Positions 10,899-23,604 are shown, counted from the first letter of the stretch. The stretch is 64,000 nucleotides of DNA from Liopterus haemorrhoidalis (GCA_963971575.1 OZ020617.1:23938740-24002739), one strand, 5' to 3'. The notes: generated by a model from the sequence alone, not told the origin. Made by a program: numbers and translations.

Positions 10899-13826
10899 TT
10901 AAGAACCACTGATACGGAGAGTACACTTGGTTGGTTTTTTTTTACTGCTTTTGAATGAACCTTAAAATTTCAACGTGGGCTGAAGTGTTTTATGTCCGAT
11001 TACGACGAATTGCATAAGGGCGTTTTCGCTTAGCGGCAAAACCGACACCAGATATAATGTAATCAAATGAACGTTTTCACACGTAGCCCTTGACAAATCG
11101 GATGCCGGAACTCATTGCTTTCATTATAGTATCCTGGTGCTTAATAATATTTTGTAATCTGTAAAATAAAATAAATGTATTAGTACTCGAACGAAAATAA
11201 TTGAATAATTTAGTCTGATTCTCTTTGTGTTTTCTAAAGAGCATATAAAAATTGCCTTCCAAGAATCTGACTGTCAAAAGGGAATGTACCCAGTGTTATC
11301 TTTTGTTTTTGCCTCTTCGGTACTTCCTTCTAAGGTACAATGACACAAGATGACGGCGTGTATGAAAAACTGCAGTACTTAGAGCAGGTGTGGGCGCCGG
11401 TTTTGCCGACGTGTGTAAAATACTGCAATGGTTAGAGCCGGTTTTACCAGAGTGTGTAAAAAAGTCCTAAGGGGCGAGTCACGGGCTTGAGTCCGCCCTA
11501 AACATTCAAAAAACACATTTTTAAGGGCGCATCTCTACTGATGAAAGTGATTTTGAACTAACCCACAAAAGCAAACGAATTGTGATATTGTCAGAGATTG
11601 ACGAATAAAAATAAAATATGTAAAATAATCACAAAAATCAATTAATTCATAATTTTTGTGGATTTCGCTTAAACGTGAGGTTTTAAAACTTTGCGGTGTA
11701 TCCCTAATTTTTCATACAAATGTTTTTTTTTGCGGAACGAATCCACCGCATAAAAACAGAACCGAATTTATTTTTATTTAGTACTGTTGTATTTTATTCA
11801 AGTGACTGAGCATCTGCATCCTGATCTTCAAGTAACTAAATCTCACCCCCCCCCCCGCTGATTTTCTGAATTTTTGCCCTCCAGATTGTTTACAACATAT
11901 TTTCAACCGTCATTTATTTAAAAAACTTATTTCCTTTCATATAATGCTACCGAATGAAGCATTCGGTAGCGAAGAAACGTTAATGTTACTATCAGTGGTG
12001 TAAGTACATGGTCTCAAATGAATGCAGTGAATTTACATCCCTCCGTCTTCATTTGAAATTTTGAACTTCTGGTCCTCCGTCTTTATTTGGATTTTTTCAG
12101 TGATGAACTTCAGTGATTTTCTAAATTTCAGTTTCCCCGCCCGCTCGTTAAGTGGTTTTCGATCCTCACTCAAGTTATTTTCTGTGACTCTGAACTTGTT
12201 TTTGCCTCTGGGTAAAACGCTAGGTGGAAACCCTAGACAGAAGGCATTCCGGAACTATTTCCTAAATGTCAATAGAAATTCATAAAATACACCCATTATT
12301 AAATAATTGCGTAATCAAAGGAGAGGAAGTAATAATATCTATTTTATCCATTGCTACTAAAAATATATATTAATATTAATCTTTAAATTGTAGTACGAAA
12401 CTTTAATTACTTATTTGGCAACTGAAAAAATTGTTTACAACATATTTTCAAAGGTCATTTATTTAAAAAAAATATTTCCTTTCATATAATTTAATGAAGC
12501 ATTCGGTAGCGAAGAAACTAAGAGTTGCTCAAAAGGACGAAGAGGCTCATGCTTAACTCCCCAAATATTAATCCAATCGAAAAAATACATTGGACAAAAA
12601 AGATGTATTTTCTTTTTATAAACAGTTATTAATTTCGTATACATTTTTCTGTTATCAAGTCAGTAATCAAGGAGATATTTTAAGTTTTTAATAAACAGTT
12701 TTAACCCCGAAACACCTCACTAAAAGCTTTTCACTTTTGTAAGAACAAACTAAGAGGAAATTTTATTTTCAATAGTTTGCATCTTTGAAATTGTATGTCA
12801 TGATGGTATTAAAAAATGTCACTTTTTTAAAATGTCGATCCATTTGACATATTTCATAATGAAAAATGATATCTTAATTATAATGATCATAACCTAAAAA
12901 CCTAAAGTCGGTTTTATAGCATAAGGAATATTTTTAATTGACATTTAAAGTCAGTAATACACCATAAAAGTAACCAAAATAACCTTAATAAATAATGTTC
13001 GATTTTATTATCATGCCAAATTGCGTGAAAAAATGCCCAGCCGTTTTTGCGTGAATCTCGGACAGACAGACAAAATTAATTTTTTGCGGATATTGTGTTA
13101 TTATCATCTGAAACATGTAGAAACAAGATATGAGACCGAAAAAATAAAAAAATAAAAAAATAAAACAGATATAACATCCAATTTTAATGTAGATAATATT
13201 GAAGAGAAATTTTCAGCTTTTGTTTTAACCATAAAAATATATTCTCAAATCTTCAAAAAATGTATTAATTGTCTGTAGTCTGCTTGTAGAATGTAGAGTA
13301 AGTTTCAGTTTTGTAAATAATCAATTATGAGCTAATGTTCTGATGGAAATTTCCAGAATTGGTGATGTTGTGTACTCTGGCATTACCCTGGCATTACCCC
13401 GGCCAGTATAGATTACCGTACGGACACGGCTGCAGTTGTGCTTGCTTGTTTATGTCCAGTATGATTAGTGGCACCACGCACATACATCGTGACAAACAGT
13501 GGGCTTCCCAAGAGAATATGGGATATTTTAACCCTTTCCATTAGTACCATGAGCGCCATCATAGCATCCCGTACGCACACTTTTAACTTCCCTGCCAAGT
13601 AAACATTTATTACTATCAGTGGCGTAAGTACAGGGTCTCAAATAAAAGCAATTCTTTTGGCCTCCGTACATTTATGGGCTTCTAACTTTTTGAATTTCCA
13701 AGTGAAGACGGAGATCACTTGCATTTTTGAACTTCTGATCCTCCTTCTTTATTTGAATTTTTGAACCCCCCTACCCTATCTTTCAAAATATTTTGTCTGA
13801 ATCACCAGCATACGATATTGGTAATA
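10899..13826. other. Noncoding, patchwork of degraded repeats
   Basis: No gene. Two related segments (about 11900-11980 and 12430-12520) share a stretch ending CATTCGGTAGCGAAGAAAC. Two others (about 11990-12080 and 13610-13760) share TATCAGTGGYGTAAGTACA and a following CTCC-GTCTT segment. A segment near 12910-12990 recurs inverted at 51250-51320. Confidence 0.5.
11946..11970. repeat. Perfect 11-bp hairpin
   Basis: GCTACCGAATG and CATTCGGTAGC pair over 11 bp around a 3-base AAG loop. A related but left-arm-damaged version is at about 12495-12510. It could be the core of a degraded foldback repeat. Confidence 0.7.
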
Positions 13827-14352
13827 TAGTCGGATTGCTGGTAGGTTACATGTATGTATCAAGTAGTGCATTCATATAATAATCTAATTACCATTTTTCA
13901 GCGATTTTAAAAATGTTTTTTGTTATTTGTTTTAACTGTCAGTGTCTGGTAATAAATATTAATTAAAATATGGCTTGCGGCCAATTATTAAATTCACAAA
14001 CTTTAATTTTAAATCTGCTGGAATAAACAACAAATTATAATCCAAAATTTACATATGAGTATAAGTTTTTCCTTATTTATAATTATAACCTTAAAATTAA
14101 TAATTTTGTTTGTTTGAGTACTGCTGTAAATTTATTTTCGCGCTCTAATTAGTAAAGATATCTACGAATCATGCTGTTTCTTTCTAATACTTTGTTTTTT
14201 ATTCAAATAATTTTGAAGGTTAGTTGTCAACTTGGGTCACTATACGTTACTATGGGTATGCAAATAATTATAATGATATAGACAGAGAAAGCATATAGTA
14301 TTGAATATCGATACTTGTAGCAACGTACAGTCACTTATCAGCAATCCGACTA
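13827..14352. mobile_element. MITE family S, copy 1 (TIR TAGTCGGATTGCTG)
   Basis: TIRs TAGTCGGATTGCTG and CAGCAATCCGACTA are flanked by TA (13825-13826, 14353-14354). The interior matches 31911-32444 in reverse complement over almost the whole length. It is about 526 bp and noncoding. Confidence 0.82.
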
Positions 14353-14639
14353 TACATGGTAATACATGGTTTTTGTTTCTGTTTCTTGCTTTGTTGCTTT
14401 GGTGGAAACCCGGCATTAGAGTGCCATGCTCGATGCTCTGAACTGACACGTTCGTACTGAGCATATTCCGAGCGTTGGGCATTTCCTCGCATACAGTTGT
14501 GTTGTGTGTGTTGCGTGTATATAACACAATCGTATGGGACCTAAAATTTTCCATCGTGGAATCCGAACCACTAATATTTTGGGGAAATTTTACTAGGATT
14601 TTTCCTCGGTGGTTGCCCGATGTTTTCCGAGAGAGAAAC

Positions 14640-14735
14640 GGTCGGAAAAATGTAAGGTGTTTTTGCCAGTACCGGGGAATGAACCCTGGCCTGCCGCTCA
14701 GTAGTCCACACACTAACTGAGCCACAACTGTTTTC
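14640..14735 (-). repeat. tRNA-derived SINE-like fragment
   Basis: On the minus strand the stretch reads GTTGTGGCTCAGTTAGTGTG (A-box-like, D-arm), then about 30 bases later CAGGGTTCATTCCCCGG (B-box-like, T-arm with paired stem). The spacing fits a tRNA-derived RNA polymerase III promoter. The body of the SINE would extend toward lower coordinates. No poly-A tail or target duplication was resolved. Confidence 0.5.
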
Positions 14736-15116
14736 GGTAATAAATATAATAAAATAAAATACAATTAAACGAGAGCGTCATAATTTTCGAATTGCTGTGT
14801 TGTTTTGGTGGCATTCATTAAATTGTGACAAGTGAAACCAGAGACCTAAAGCAAGAATATATTTAGAGTCAGGTTCGGGTTTAGGTTAACTATGTTAAAT
14901 TTATTTCGCCTTCAGATGCAGGTTCTATAACAATTTTTTAGGTTCAAGAATCTAATTTTTTTCAGGTAAAAATTAAATGAAAGTTTTTAAATAACCTTTA
15001 AGTACTAAGTACTAAAATATACATCAGAATTAATTTATTTAATAATCACAGAAAACACAACAAAGTTAAAATTTGTTGTCAATAAATAAAAATATATTAT
15101 AAAAACGAGTACATTT

Positions 15117-15462
15117 TGAAATCTAGTAACTTTTAACGAGTGAATCGGGTTTTGGCCATTTTGTTAAGATATTCTAAGTCATACATATATTGAATATTCT
15201 ATGTTAAGTTGACTGGTCATGCTATTTTCATTACATTTTGATTTTTTGTGTCATTCTTAATACAAATTTCCTATATCGTAAATTTCTTATTTCCTTCCAA
15301 AAATGTATTATATATTTTATTTTTTAAGTCTTTCGTTTTCCTTTTCGAATTTTGAATTCTTTCCGCTAAGATGAAACATGTCTAGCCAAATTTGGTTCTC
15401 GTGACAATTTAGGAAAACGAAATTCCCGTTTAATTCTGCTTAAACCAAAGAAATATACTTTA
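15117..15462. mobile_element. Diverged member of MITE family N
   Basis: GAAATCTAGTAACTTTTAACG at the left and AATTCTGCTTAAACCAAAG at the right correspond to the two arms of the MITEs at 34975-35383 and 50595-50858. It is strongly diverged. Confidence 0.45.
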
Positions 15463-15513
15463 TTATCTGTCTCATTTTTAAATACGAAACTAAGAGGGAA
15501 ACTTCATTTTTAC

Positions 15514-16395
15514 GGTTTTGTAGGTATGACCAAAAAACCCTTATACCGTCATTTTGTCGTCTGTCTGTATGTCTGTCTGTCTGTCTGTCTGTTCGGTAAA
15601 AATTGTAGCCAAACGGCTAAACCTAGAGAGTTGAAATTTGGCATGCTTATACAACTCTTTGACCCGCACATAGGAAAAATGCTAAAACATCTAAAAAACA
15701 TACCCCCCTAAAAATATAAACAAATATGTGCTCATCGAAAACAAAAATATTTTTTTTTAATTCTGAGTAGGGTATCAAATGAAAGCCCTTAGTACGTGGA
15801 TTAACGATCAAATTTTTATTTTTTCAAAATAAATTATTATGATGCGATTTTTGCCAAAATTGTGCAAAAAAATGTTTGTCCCACACCCTGTAGAAAACTA
15901 AAAATCTAAAAAAAATCTAAAAATCAGATTATGTTTTCGGAAAATAACGCATTTTTTGTGGTTTTTGGTTCACAAAGTACAAAAGTTATACCAATGTAAG
16001 ACACTCACATGCGAGGCGTGCGATAGCGTAATGGGTTAGAGCACTGGTGTCGTAAGCTAAAATGAGCTGGAAAACGAAGGGTTTCGAGTTCGAGTACGGA
16101 GTGAATTTTATTTTTTCTGTTTTTTTTTGCATTTTTATTATGTTCAAATTATTTTGTCAAAATTCTAGTTATATTTTGACAAATGTTGTATTTAATTTTT
16201 AAGAGCGTAAATTTAATAACCAGTCTTATTATATGATTAACAGACGATAAATTATTTTAAAAATATCGTTCATTTTGCCGTGATTACTACAAAGTAAAAT
16301 TTGTCCTACACACTCAGCATACCGCCTTCACTTATTATATACCTGCGAAACCCTGAAATGTGTGAATATTCACACTTCACATCAATTTTTTATGT
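15514..16395 (+). repeat. Dispersed repeat T, copy A (~0.88 kb)
   Basis: The fullest copy of a family also found at 5528-6150 (inverted) and 59969-61025. Order: GGTTTTGTAGGTATGACCAA, a GTCT/CTGT microsatellite (15552-15592), a conserved block around TAGCCAAACGGCTAAACCTA, a tRNA-like module (16018-16100), and the terminal TGTGAATATTCACACTTCAC. There is no protein. The tRNA module inside a larger noncoding repeat suggests a SINE-like or composite element. Confidence 0.7.
16018..16100 (+). repeat. tRNA-Thr-like module in repeat T, copy A
   Basis: TAGCGTAATGGGTTAGAGCA resembles a D-arm with A box, ACTGGTGTCGTAAGC an anticodon arm, and GGGTTTCGAGTTCGAG a T-arm with B box. The extra bases between anticodon and T-arm and the missing acceptor stem argue against a functional tRNA. 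Confidence 0.55.
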
Positions 16396-16607
16396 TGTAT
16401 ATTTAAAATATCATCTTAGGGTGGTAATTCTGAAATGGCACCTTTCAAAATATTTGATAATTCATAATTGAAATTAAATTATATGTTAATTTACTAATAC
16501 TATATGTCAATTTACTAATTTGTATAAAAGCCAAATTAACAAGTATTTGAAATATATTTTATATAACCAGAACAGAAAATATTAATAAGCCAAAACAATT
16601 AGATATA

Positions 16608-17166
16608 TAATCTGTCTCAATTTGTAATACGAAACTAGATATGGTTACTTTGGTGACTGTTGTGGTGTAAACAGACTTTGGCGTATCCGTGTAAACCAAT
16701 ACTATGACAATATTATAAATGTATTGTCAATATACAACATAAAAAATGAACTTCCACTGTTAGTTCCGTATTACAAAATGAGACAGATAATATATACAAA
16801 AACACATACATAAGGCTTATGGAAAACTTTTGAAGAAAAATGGAACAAAATTAAAAAGAGGCGGAAAGGGCTAACTATATGGGGCATTGTGGGGTTGATA
16901 ATGTTTTTACTATTATACGAGTAATAATCGAAAGTTTGATGAAATAAATATTGTCAATTACAATTTTGACATGTCAATTTGGCATCTGACATGAAGTTTT
17001 TGAGTGAATAAACTATAATAAAAAATAACCTCAGTATAATGAAACTTAACCAAAAATTTAAAAGCCAAATTTACAAGTTCACATAGTTTCACAAAAATCT
17101 ATTTACACCACATCAGTCACTAAAGTAACCAGATCTAGTTTCGAATTACAAAATGAGACAGATTAT
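16608..17166. mobile_element. MITE, ~560 bp, TIR ATAATCTGTCTCA
   Basis: The left arm ATAATCTGTCTCAATTTGTA and the following ACGAAACTAGAT through TGTGGTGTAAA are mirrored on the right, ending ATGAGACAGATTAT. A third copy of the terminal motif (ATTACAAAATGAGACAGATA) lies internally near 16772-16791, so the element may itself be composite. Confidence 0.65.
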
Positions 17167-18388
17167 ACCTAACATGCATATTAAATAAAATATAAATATA
17201 AAAAAAGATAAATAGCCAAATAACATTTTACTATTATTATTTTTGTCTTAAATATAAAATGTTAAGTATACAATAATTTCTTAAACCTATTAAAAATACA
17301 CGGTTACCGGTTTATAATAAAAGAATCGGGTTTAGGTTTTGAGTCACTGATCTTGAAATATAATGGTTCGGTTCAGGTTCACGAAATATACAAGTTTTTT
17401 CGGTTTTTCGGTTCTGGTTCGGATTTGAGTTCAGCTTCAGGTCCCTGAGTGAAACAACAAATGCATGGCACGTATTTTATTAGTTCGTCAGCTGTCAGGG
17501 CTCAAGTAAAAATATCAAACTTTAACAACATACGTACGAAGTAGGGCACGTCATCTAGTATAATTATAGATTGTATTAATGATAAAAATTACTTTTTAAG
17601 ATCCATTTTTTTTTCTAGTCGAAATTTGAACTATGCATTAGCATAAAATATTTTTAAAACACAACCTTGATCGGCGTCCTTATTTCTAATTCCGTTTACA
17701 GTTAAAAAATCTATGAAATATGTCAATCAAAGTGTTAGTTAATTACTGTTATATAGCTATTGAAATATCTTAACCTTCGGGCAGTCTTTAATATTAAGCG
17801 ACTTGAAATCTTATTACTATTACCTAGTCGTTATACGGACTTTTTAAAAGTATGGTACAGTTTTGAGGACTTTTTTGTTCGCCTTTTCAAGTAGTACAAA
17901 CTGTTTATATTTTGGGGCAAACATTTATTTTTTTGTGGTCCACCATGCCTACGCTTTGCGACTGTTTGATCCCCAATAGTTTTATATCCCAGTATTCGAC
18001 AGCTGCTTCTATACGTCGATGCATACTTACATAGATTACAATGTAGTGCAATCACATAATTTCTTCTTCAAGTGCCATTTTCGCGATGAAGGTTGGCTAA
18101 CATCATGGTGATTTTAATTTTAGACATAGCACAACGGAATAGTTACGGTTTCATATTTTGTAGACCGAACAACTCTTGCGATTCTTCAGCTACGATGTTC
18201 TTCTTCTTCCCACTGTTCTTGTTCTTTGAATTTTTTTTGCATAATCTACTGGCGAAGCTGGTATTTCTCATTACGTGCCCAAGGTATTCAAGTTTCCTTT
18301 TCTTTATGGTCTATATCAGTTTTAACTCTAGTTTTTTACACGGTCTACCCAAGATTTTTTTTTTTGTATTTTGCATTTATAATGGTTG
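17167..18388. other. Noncoding, no gene recognised
   Basis: Short open frames exist on both strands but are low-complexity (Phe/Leu-rich from T runs) with no recognisable domain. Confidence 0.5.
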
Positions 18389-18506
18389 GTTGCTAACGTA
18401 AGAGTTTTCTCTAACTCGAGTTAAAATCATTTGTTTTTCTATGTTACAACATACTAAAACAAATGATTTTAACCTGAATTAGGAATAATTCTTACTTTAG
18501 CAATCG
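18389..18506. mobile_element. Short foldback MITE, ~118 bp
   Basis: TTGCTAACGTAAGAGTTTTC and the following AGTTAAAATCATTTG pair with CAAATGATTTTAACCTGAAT and the rest of the right arm, ending TTCTTACTTTAGCAA. A related TAACTC/GAGTTA inverted pair occurs near 27212-27440. Confidence 0.6.
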
Positions 18507-18635
18507 GCCATAAGAGAGTCATTATGATACTGAACTGAGTGTTTTAATGTGTTTCATTATGACACTAAACATTTTATTCCATAAAATTGGTAAAATTGAT
18601 ACAATAACCTGCAAATTTTACGAAATAAAAGTTGG

Positions 18636-18690
18636 TAAGACGGTTGCCTATAAAGCACAGGGACCGGGTTCGAATCCCCCACCTCCTTCG
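18636..18690 (+). repeat. tRNA-derived fragment (SINE head)
   Basis: GTTGGTAAGACGGTTGCC followed by CCGGGTTCGAATCCCCCACC. The second block is an excellent T-arm with B box. The anticodon-arm-like CTATAAA loop would read ATA. The 5' acceptor half is absent, so this is a tRNA-derived SINE or tRNA pseudogene. Confidence 0.55.
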
Positions 18691-18742
18691 GATTTTTAAC
18701 TTCCGATATTATACAGGAGTACGTTTCAAAATATAAGTCTTA

Positions 18743-20014
18743 TGCCGGGTTTACATTGGTAGAGTAACAGAGCTAGTAACTAGCGCAAGTACTAGGCGAT
18801 TTACTCTACTATCTTATTTTCAGGATAGTAGATGTTCATACACAATTGACATACTTATCTTATTTTCTGGATAGTAAGTGTCAAAACACATTTGACATCT
18901 TCACTGTAATTTTGTTGTGAAAATATCTTTTTGCAAAAAATAGTTTATAAATATGAATATACATCGTCGCCGACTTGATGCCATTAAAAAAATGGTATTT
19001 TGTATTACATCATTTCAAATTATATTACTCTAAAAATTATGTAAAACTAGTTATAACGTCTTTAGCTAAGCTACGGCTATAATATTAAGAATAGATTGAT
19101 AACAATTATGTACGTGTCAAATATAAATATTACTTACGTTTTCAAAACTCTTATAGACGGTGTTACAGCAATAGCACAATACAAAAAAGAAAAAATAGTG
19201 AAAAAAATAAGTGAAAACTTTGGCACACCAAAAATGTTGGATTGGAGATGCGAACACTTCAAAAGAAATATTTGCAATGACTGAATAATTACACAATTCG
19301 TAAAATGTCCCATATTTCCATGTGTTCTAAAAATTTTGGTTAACCCCACCTCCGAGCCCTTGTTCCAAAATTAAAACAAGTTTAAAATGTATTTTCGGCA
19401 AAGATTAAAGCATTAGACCTATTTATGGTTTAATCCCTTTTGAATATGACCATAAAATTTTACAACAAATTTCCTGTCCATATTGTGTTTTGCATAAAAT
19501 TATTAACAAATGTGAAGAATGAATTTATACACATTTTAGGTTTTCAATTATTAAGGTTTTTTAGGGTTTTGTAAGTATGATCACCGAAAAACCCTTCTAA
19601 GAAAAATAAATGTATATTAAATAAAAAAATTTAATAAAAATAAATATTTTTAAAAGAGTTTGAAAAGGTTTCATATATCACATGGTATTGTTAAATTGAA
19701 AAGAAATCATCAAATAATACATCAATGTTACAAAATTTATGCAAACAAATAATAACTTATTTGATATCTGTTGTTTTCTATTTGTTATGACAGGTTAACA
19801 CTTGGCGCCAATTTCATATGTATCAATTTTGTGTGCTAGTGGCAAAGATAGTAGCTAGTAAATACGTCGACGAGCTAGCTGCTATCCTAGCCCAACTACT
19901 GGCAGATAGTACTCTACTAGCCACAAGTCAACTGTTTACACAGGGATAGTGACTAGTAGCTAGTTACTTGCGCTAGTTACTAGCTCTGCTACTCTACCAA
20001 TGTAAACCCGGCAT
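18743..20014. mobile_element. TIR element, family H, copy 2 (empty)
   Basis: It has the same TIRs as copy 1 (TGCCGGGTTTACATTGGTAG and complement), flanked by TA (18741-18742, 20015-20016). It is about 1.27 kb with only scattered substitutions and small indels relative to copy 1. It lacks the 905-bp insertion, so it serves as an internal empty-site control. Confidence 0.87.
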
Positions 20015-20016
20015 TA

Positions 20017-20773
20017 GAGTTCGAGTTTACTCAAAGATAATGTGGTCATATGATCAAGTTTTGGAACGGCGATGTTAAGGTTAGGAGTGCTTATTTGAAA
20101 TTTACCGCTAAAATATTGTCAACACGACATATTATTTTAAATAATTATTAATATCTTTAAATAGTGATGGATAAAAAGAAGATGGAAGTATGCATTATTG
20201 CTGCTGATTTGAGTCAACAACTGTTCAACAACGTATATCTCTTAACGGTAATTTTAATAAATATTTACAAACTATTGTATAATAAATACCTATTTATAAT
20301 TAAGTAAAAGATTTCATTTTTATTTCAGAATCATGAATTTCTGTTAATTTTTTTCCATAATTCCTGTTTTTTCTGTTAATTTCGATATGTCAAAACTTAC
20401 TTAAACATTACCCACCTTGCAAGCACAGTTAAAAGAGTAAACTCCCAGCTCCTATATTAGTCAGGTCTGGGGTCGAATCAACCTCAAGTATTTAATTCTT
20501 AAAATGAGTACCTGGTTATACAGGGATAATAAGACTGGTCGAAAAGTCATACTGACCACGTGACTTGTATATCTATGACCACCAGTCTAGAAACGGCGAA
20601 CTTACCTTCTCTACCCCTATGCGCCTATCTAGGCGTTGGGAACCTATTTTTACCGACCGCCAACATATAGAAGGGGGAGGTATTGTGGTCATACCGATTT
20701 TGACATTTCGAGATTTCGATGGATCTTCACGAATTGAGGTCCCTACATAACGTTTTGACTATTTTTAGCATGA

Positions 20774-20809
<36 letters not shown>

Positions 20810-21600
20810 GGTCTGTCTGTCGGTCCGTGTACACGTGCAGAGCAAATTCGGCTAAAAGGATTTTTATGAAACTTCATATTTAAGCGTTTGACATCAATGG
20901 CACGAGTTGATCAATTTTTGGTAAAAATCGGTTAACTAGAAATGGGAGTTTACTCCTGTCGGTTTTAAGATTTTTGCGAATATTTCACAACAGAGAAATA
21001 TTTCGAAAAAATTTATTTAACTAAAGTTGATATAAAAGCAATAACTAACCACTTTTATTTGAGACATTTTTTATTTGAGATTATATAATAATAAGTAATA
21101 ATTTATTAACAGCCTTGCGGTCAATAAAAAAACAAACAAATATATACAAATTAAACAAACAAAATATACAAAAATAAAGAACTTATCTTCAATTATATTA
21201 TACAATTACTATATTATTAGAAATAACGTTTTTGTTAATACATTATTGTAAAATATTATTAAAAAATAATATAGTGACAGACTAAATTTGTCTAAGAACA
21301 ACTGACCATTTTATATTAAAAGTGTTATCACAAGTAATGCAGTTATGGACAAGCTTATTTACAGACATCATTAATCTGTCACGCAGGTTAAAAACGTATT
21401 TTCTCAGGACAGTCATACAAGTGAATACATCATTCATTACAAACATTTCACTAGCGCTACAATATTTATGTAATCCATTGATAAATCTAAATGCATTATT
21501 GTAGCATGTATTATAAATTTATTATTTTAAAATAGTATAAAAAACTCGTTACATAAGGCTTTTTGTAGCATTTGTCGATTAACCTCTACTTGTATTTTAA
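20017..21600. other. Noncoding; CTGT microsatellite and short repeats
   Basis: No gene. It contains the CTGT array (20777-20832) and a short inverted pair AGACTGGT...ACCAGTCT around 20530-20588. A weak B-box-like word (GGGGTCGAATCAACC, near 20470) follows no convincing A box. Confidence 0.5.
20777..20832. repeat. (CTGT)n microsatellite
   Basis: About 13 units of CTGT with two interruptions (TCGG). The same motif sits inside repeat T copies A and C, but the flanks differ here. Confidence 0.9.
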
Positions 21601-21609
21601 TGTAATATT

Positions 21610-23560
21610 AAGATGTGTCCGTACACCCACATCTCAAAAGCAGAATTTCTACGACATGCATCCGGTGTCATGGACCATGACTCCACACCTTATAAAAGGA
21701 TAGGAAATACGTAGCACTTTGCTGATCGCATTCTCAGCGCCAAAAATAGATCGCGACAGGTTAGGACACTTCTCGTCTTACCAAATGCTTTTCTGGCTTG
21801 CTCTATGCCGCTCTTAATTTCGGTAGAAGCTCCCCATTGATCGTTTAGGTTACATTCAAGATATCCGTAGGTATGCACCTTTTCGATCTCTTGATAAGCT
21901 ATTATTATTACTGTGCTTAGATGGTTATTTGCTGATTTCCATATATTTGGTCTTTTTAGTGTATATTTTCCGATCATGTACAAGGCAGCATAATTTGCTG
22001 CTTTGAATTGGGCGCCAGGAAGCAAGCTTTGACCGCTAGCGGGCGCGGATGGTTTCATTCGAATGGGTGGGTCGGGAAGTTTTTCTCCCTTCCACTTTAG
22101 TACCGAGAATGCGTTAGACGAAGGAGTGCTGTTCCTTTGTGCTGTGCCTTTGCTGTAGAGGCTTACTTTTCTAACGGTCGCTCGATCGTCGCCACGCAGC
22201 GAGCATTCCGCGCGCACTTCAATGTTGCCGCCCGAGCTCGTGTTCCTGGCCGGTAATCGATTGTTACCTGGGTAAACTCATTCAAGAAAAGTGGAAGTGT
22301 AGAAGAGAGAAGATCCGGGGGTAGAACAGCCCACTAGATCAGACTAAAACATCGAGGCAATAAGGCACTCTATTTTGCGATCTTCTCGGCATTTTGCACG
22401 CAAGGATGTTGGGAATGTGTGGTTTCAGCAGGATGGAGCCACGGCACACACGGCGCGAACTGCAATGAGGATTTTGCGGGAACACTTTCCCGGGCGCCTG
22501 ATCTCTTTGAGGGGCGATCTTCCATGGCCGGCCGAATCGGGTGAGCGCGCCCCTTGCGACTTTTTTATGGGGGTATCTCAAATCCATCGTGTACACCTAT
22601 CGTCCAAGGACCCTTGCTCAACTGAAGGACACTGTTCGCCAAGCAATAACTAGCATACCTATCGCTATTCTAGAAAGAGTCGACCGAAATTTCAGAATTC
22701 TGGTAAATCAGTGTATCGCCTATTTATCGACAATTTTTAAAACAGTGTAAACTTATATTTCCAAGGTTTTAGAATAATGAGAAAAAATAATTAAAATTAT
22801 AAAACTGTAATATCTTCTGTTTTATTGACACTTCAAATCCTCAAATTATGCCTACGCACCCTGTACTACACTGGTATCCTATATGCTTTTAACTAAGGTC
22901 TCTAAATCTTCTTTGCTACTAGCCAGTAACACATAGTCGTATGTGTAACGAATGATATTTATGACTCGGTCATTAATACCTATGCCTTCACTGCGTCCAT
23001 ACAGTGCTTTAACAGTGAGATGGGATGTTTTGAGAGTATGTGCTGGACAATAAAGGTGACAAAATACATCCCTGGCGAACGCCTTGTTACATTTGAATCG
23101 CCTCGCTGTTTGTTTTCAACGCGAATACATGATTTTGCAATAGAGATTCAAAATAATCCTGAGATCTTTAGTATCAATTCCGATATCCTTCAACTTATCT
23201 AGAAGTTTAGCATACTTGATTGAGTCAAATGATTTTTCATAGTCTATGAAGTACGATGGACGTCATGATTAACTTCTCTGACCCGTTAAATAAGCACTTA
23301 AATGGAAAAAAGTGCCTCCCATGTACCATAGTCATTTCTAAAACCAAATTGTGTTTCACCAATTGCCTTTTCATATTCTTTATAGATTCGGCCATGGACG
23401 ATTCTTAAGACGATCTTCAAAACGTGGCTCATGAGACTAATTGTGGAATTCAGAACACTTTTTGGAATAGTTTTTATTCGGTATTATAAAATCCACCTTT
23501 GTAGCCAGAGTTCAAAAATTATACCAGTCCACAATGTATGACTTGGAACAGTTTCACGAT
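21610..23560 (-). mobile_element. Degraded non-LTR retrotransposon (LINE) fragment
   Basis: Minus-strand reading in broken frames shows reverse transcriptase pieces in the right order. Near 23460-23340: LMSHVLKIVLRIVHGRIY, then GETQFGFRNDYGT. Near 23250-23060: YFIDYEKSFDSIKY and then VRQGCILSPL. Near 22960: a degraded catalytic box (RYTYDYVLLASS in place of YADD). Near 21890-21640: EKVHTYGYLECNLND, then SGIEQARKAFGKTRSVLTCR and CYVFPILLYG. The order fits the RT and thumb of LINE-type elements. Frameshifts, stops and an inserted mariner remnant (about 22340-22863) make it a pseudogene. Confidence 0.8.
22340..22863 (+). pseudogene. Mariner-like transposase C-terminal remnant inside LINE
   Basis: It reads DVGNVWFQQDGATAHTART (second catalytic Asp block), then, after a +/-1 frame change near 22540, ATFLWGYLKSIVYTYRPRTL and a typical C-terminal tail ending near 22748. 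The right TIR TATGCCTACGCACCCTG ends at 22863 with TA next to it (22864-22865), and LINE sequence resumes after it. The N-terminal half and left TIR were not found. It is related to the 1287-1973 transposase but clearly a different lineage. Confidence 0.75.
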
Positions 23561-23604
23561 TACGTCAATTTTGCAGTAGTCGTACTGCCACCTAGTCGGG
23601 TCCT

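Noticed and set aside
14240..14764. 174-codon minus-strand open frame
   Set aside because: It runs through a tRNA-derived SINE and one arm of MITE S; the composition follows the repeats.
18093..18401. 102-codon Phe/Leu-rich plus-strand frame
   Set aside because: Low-complexity translation of T-rich DNA; no homology signature.
18636..18690. Functional tRNA gene
   Set aside because: The T-arm is excellent, but the acceptor stem and 5' half are missing and the anticodon stem is incomplete.
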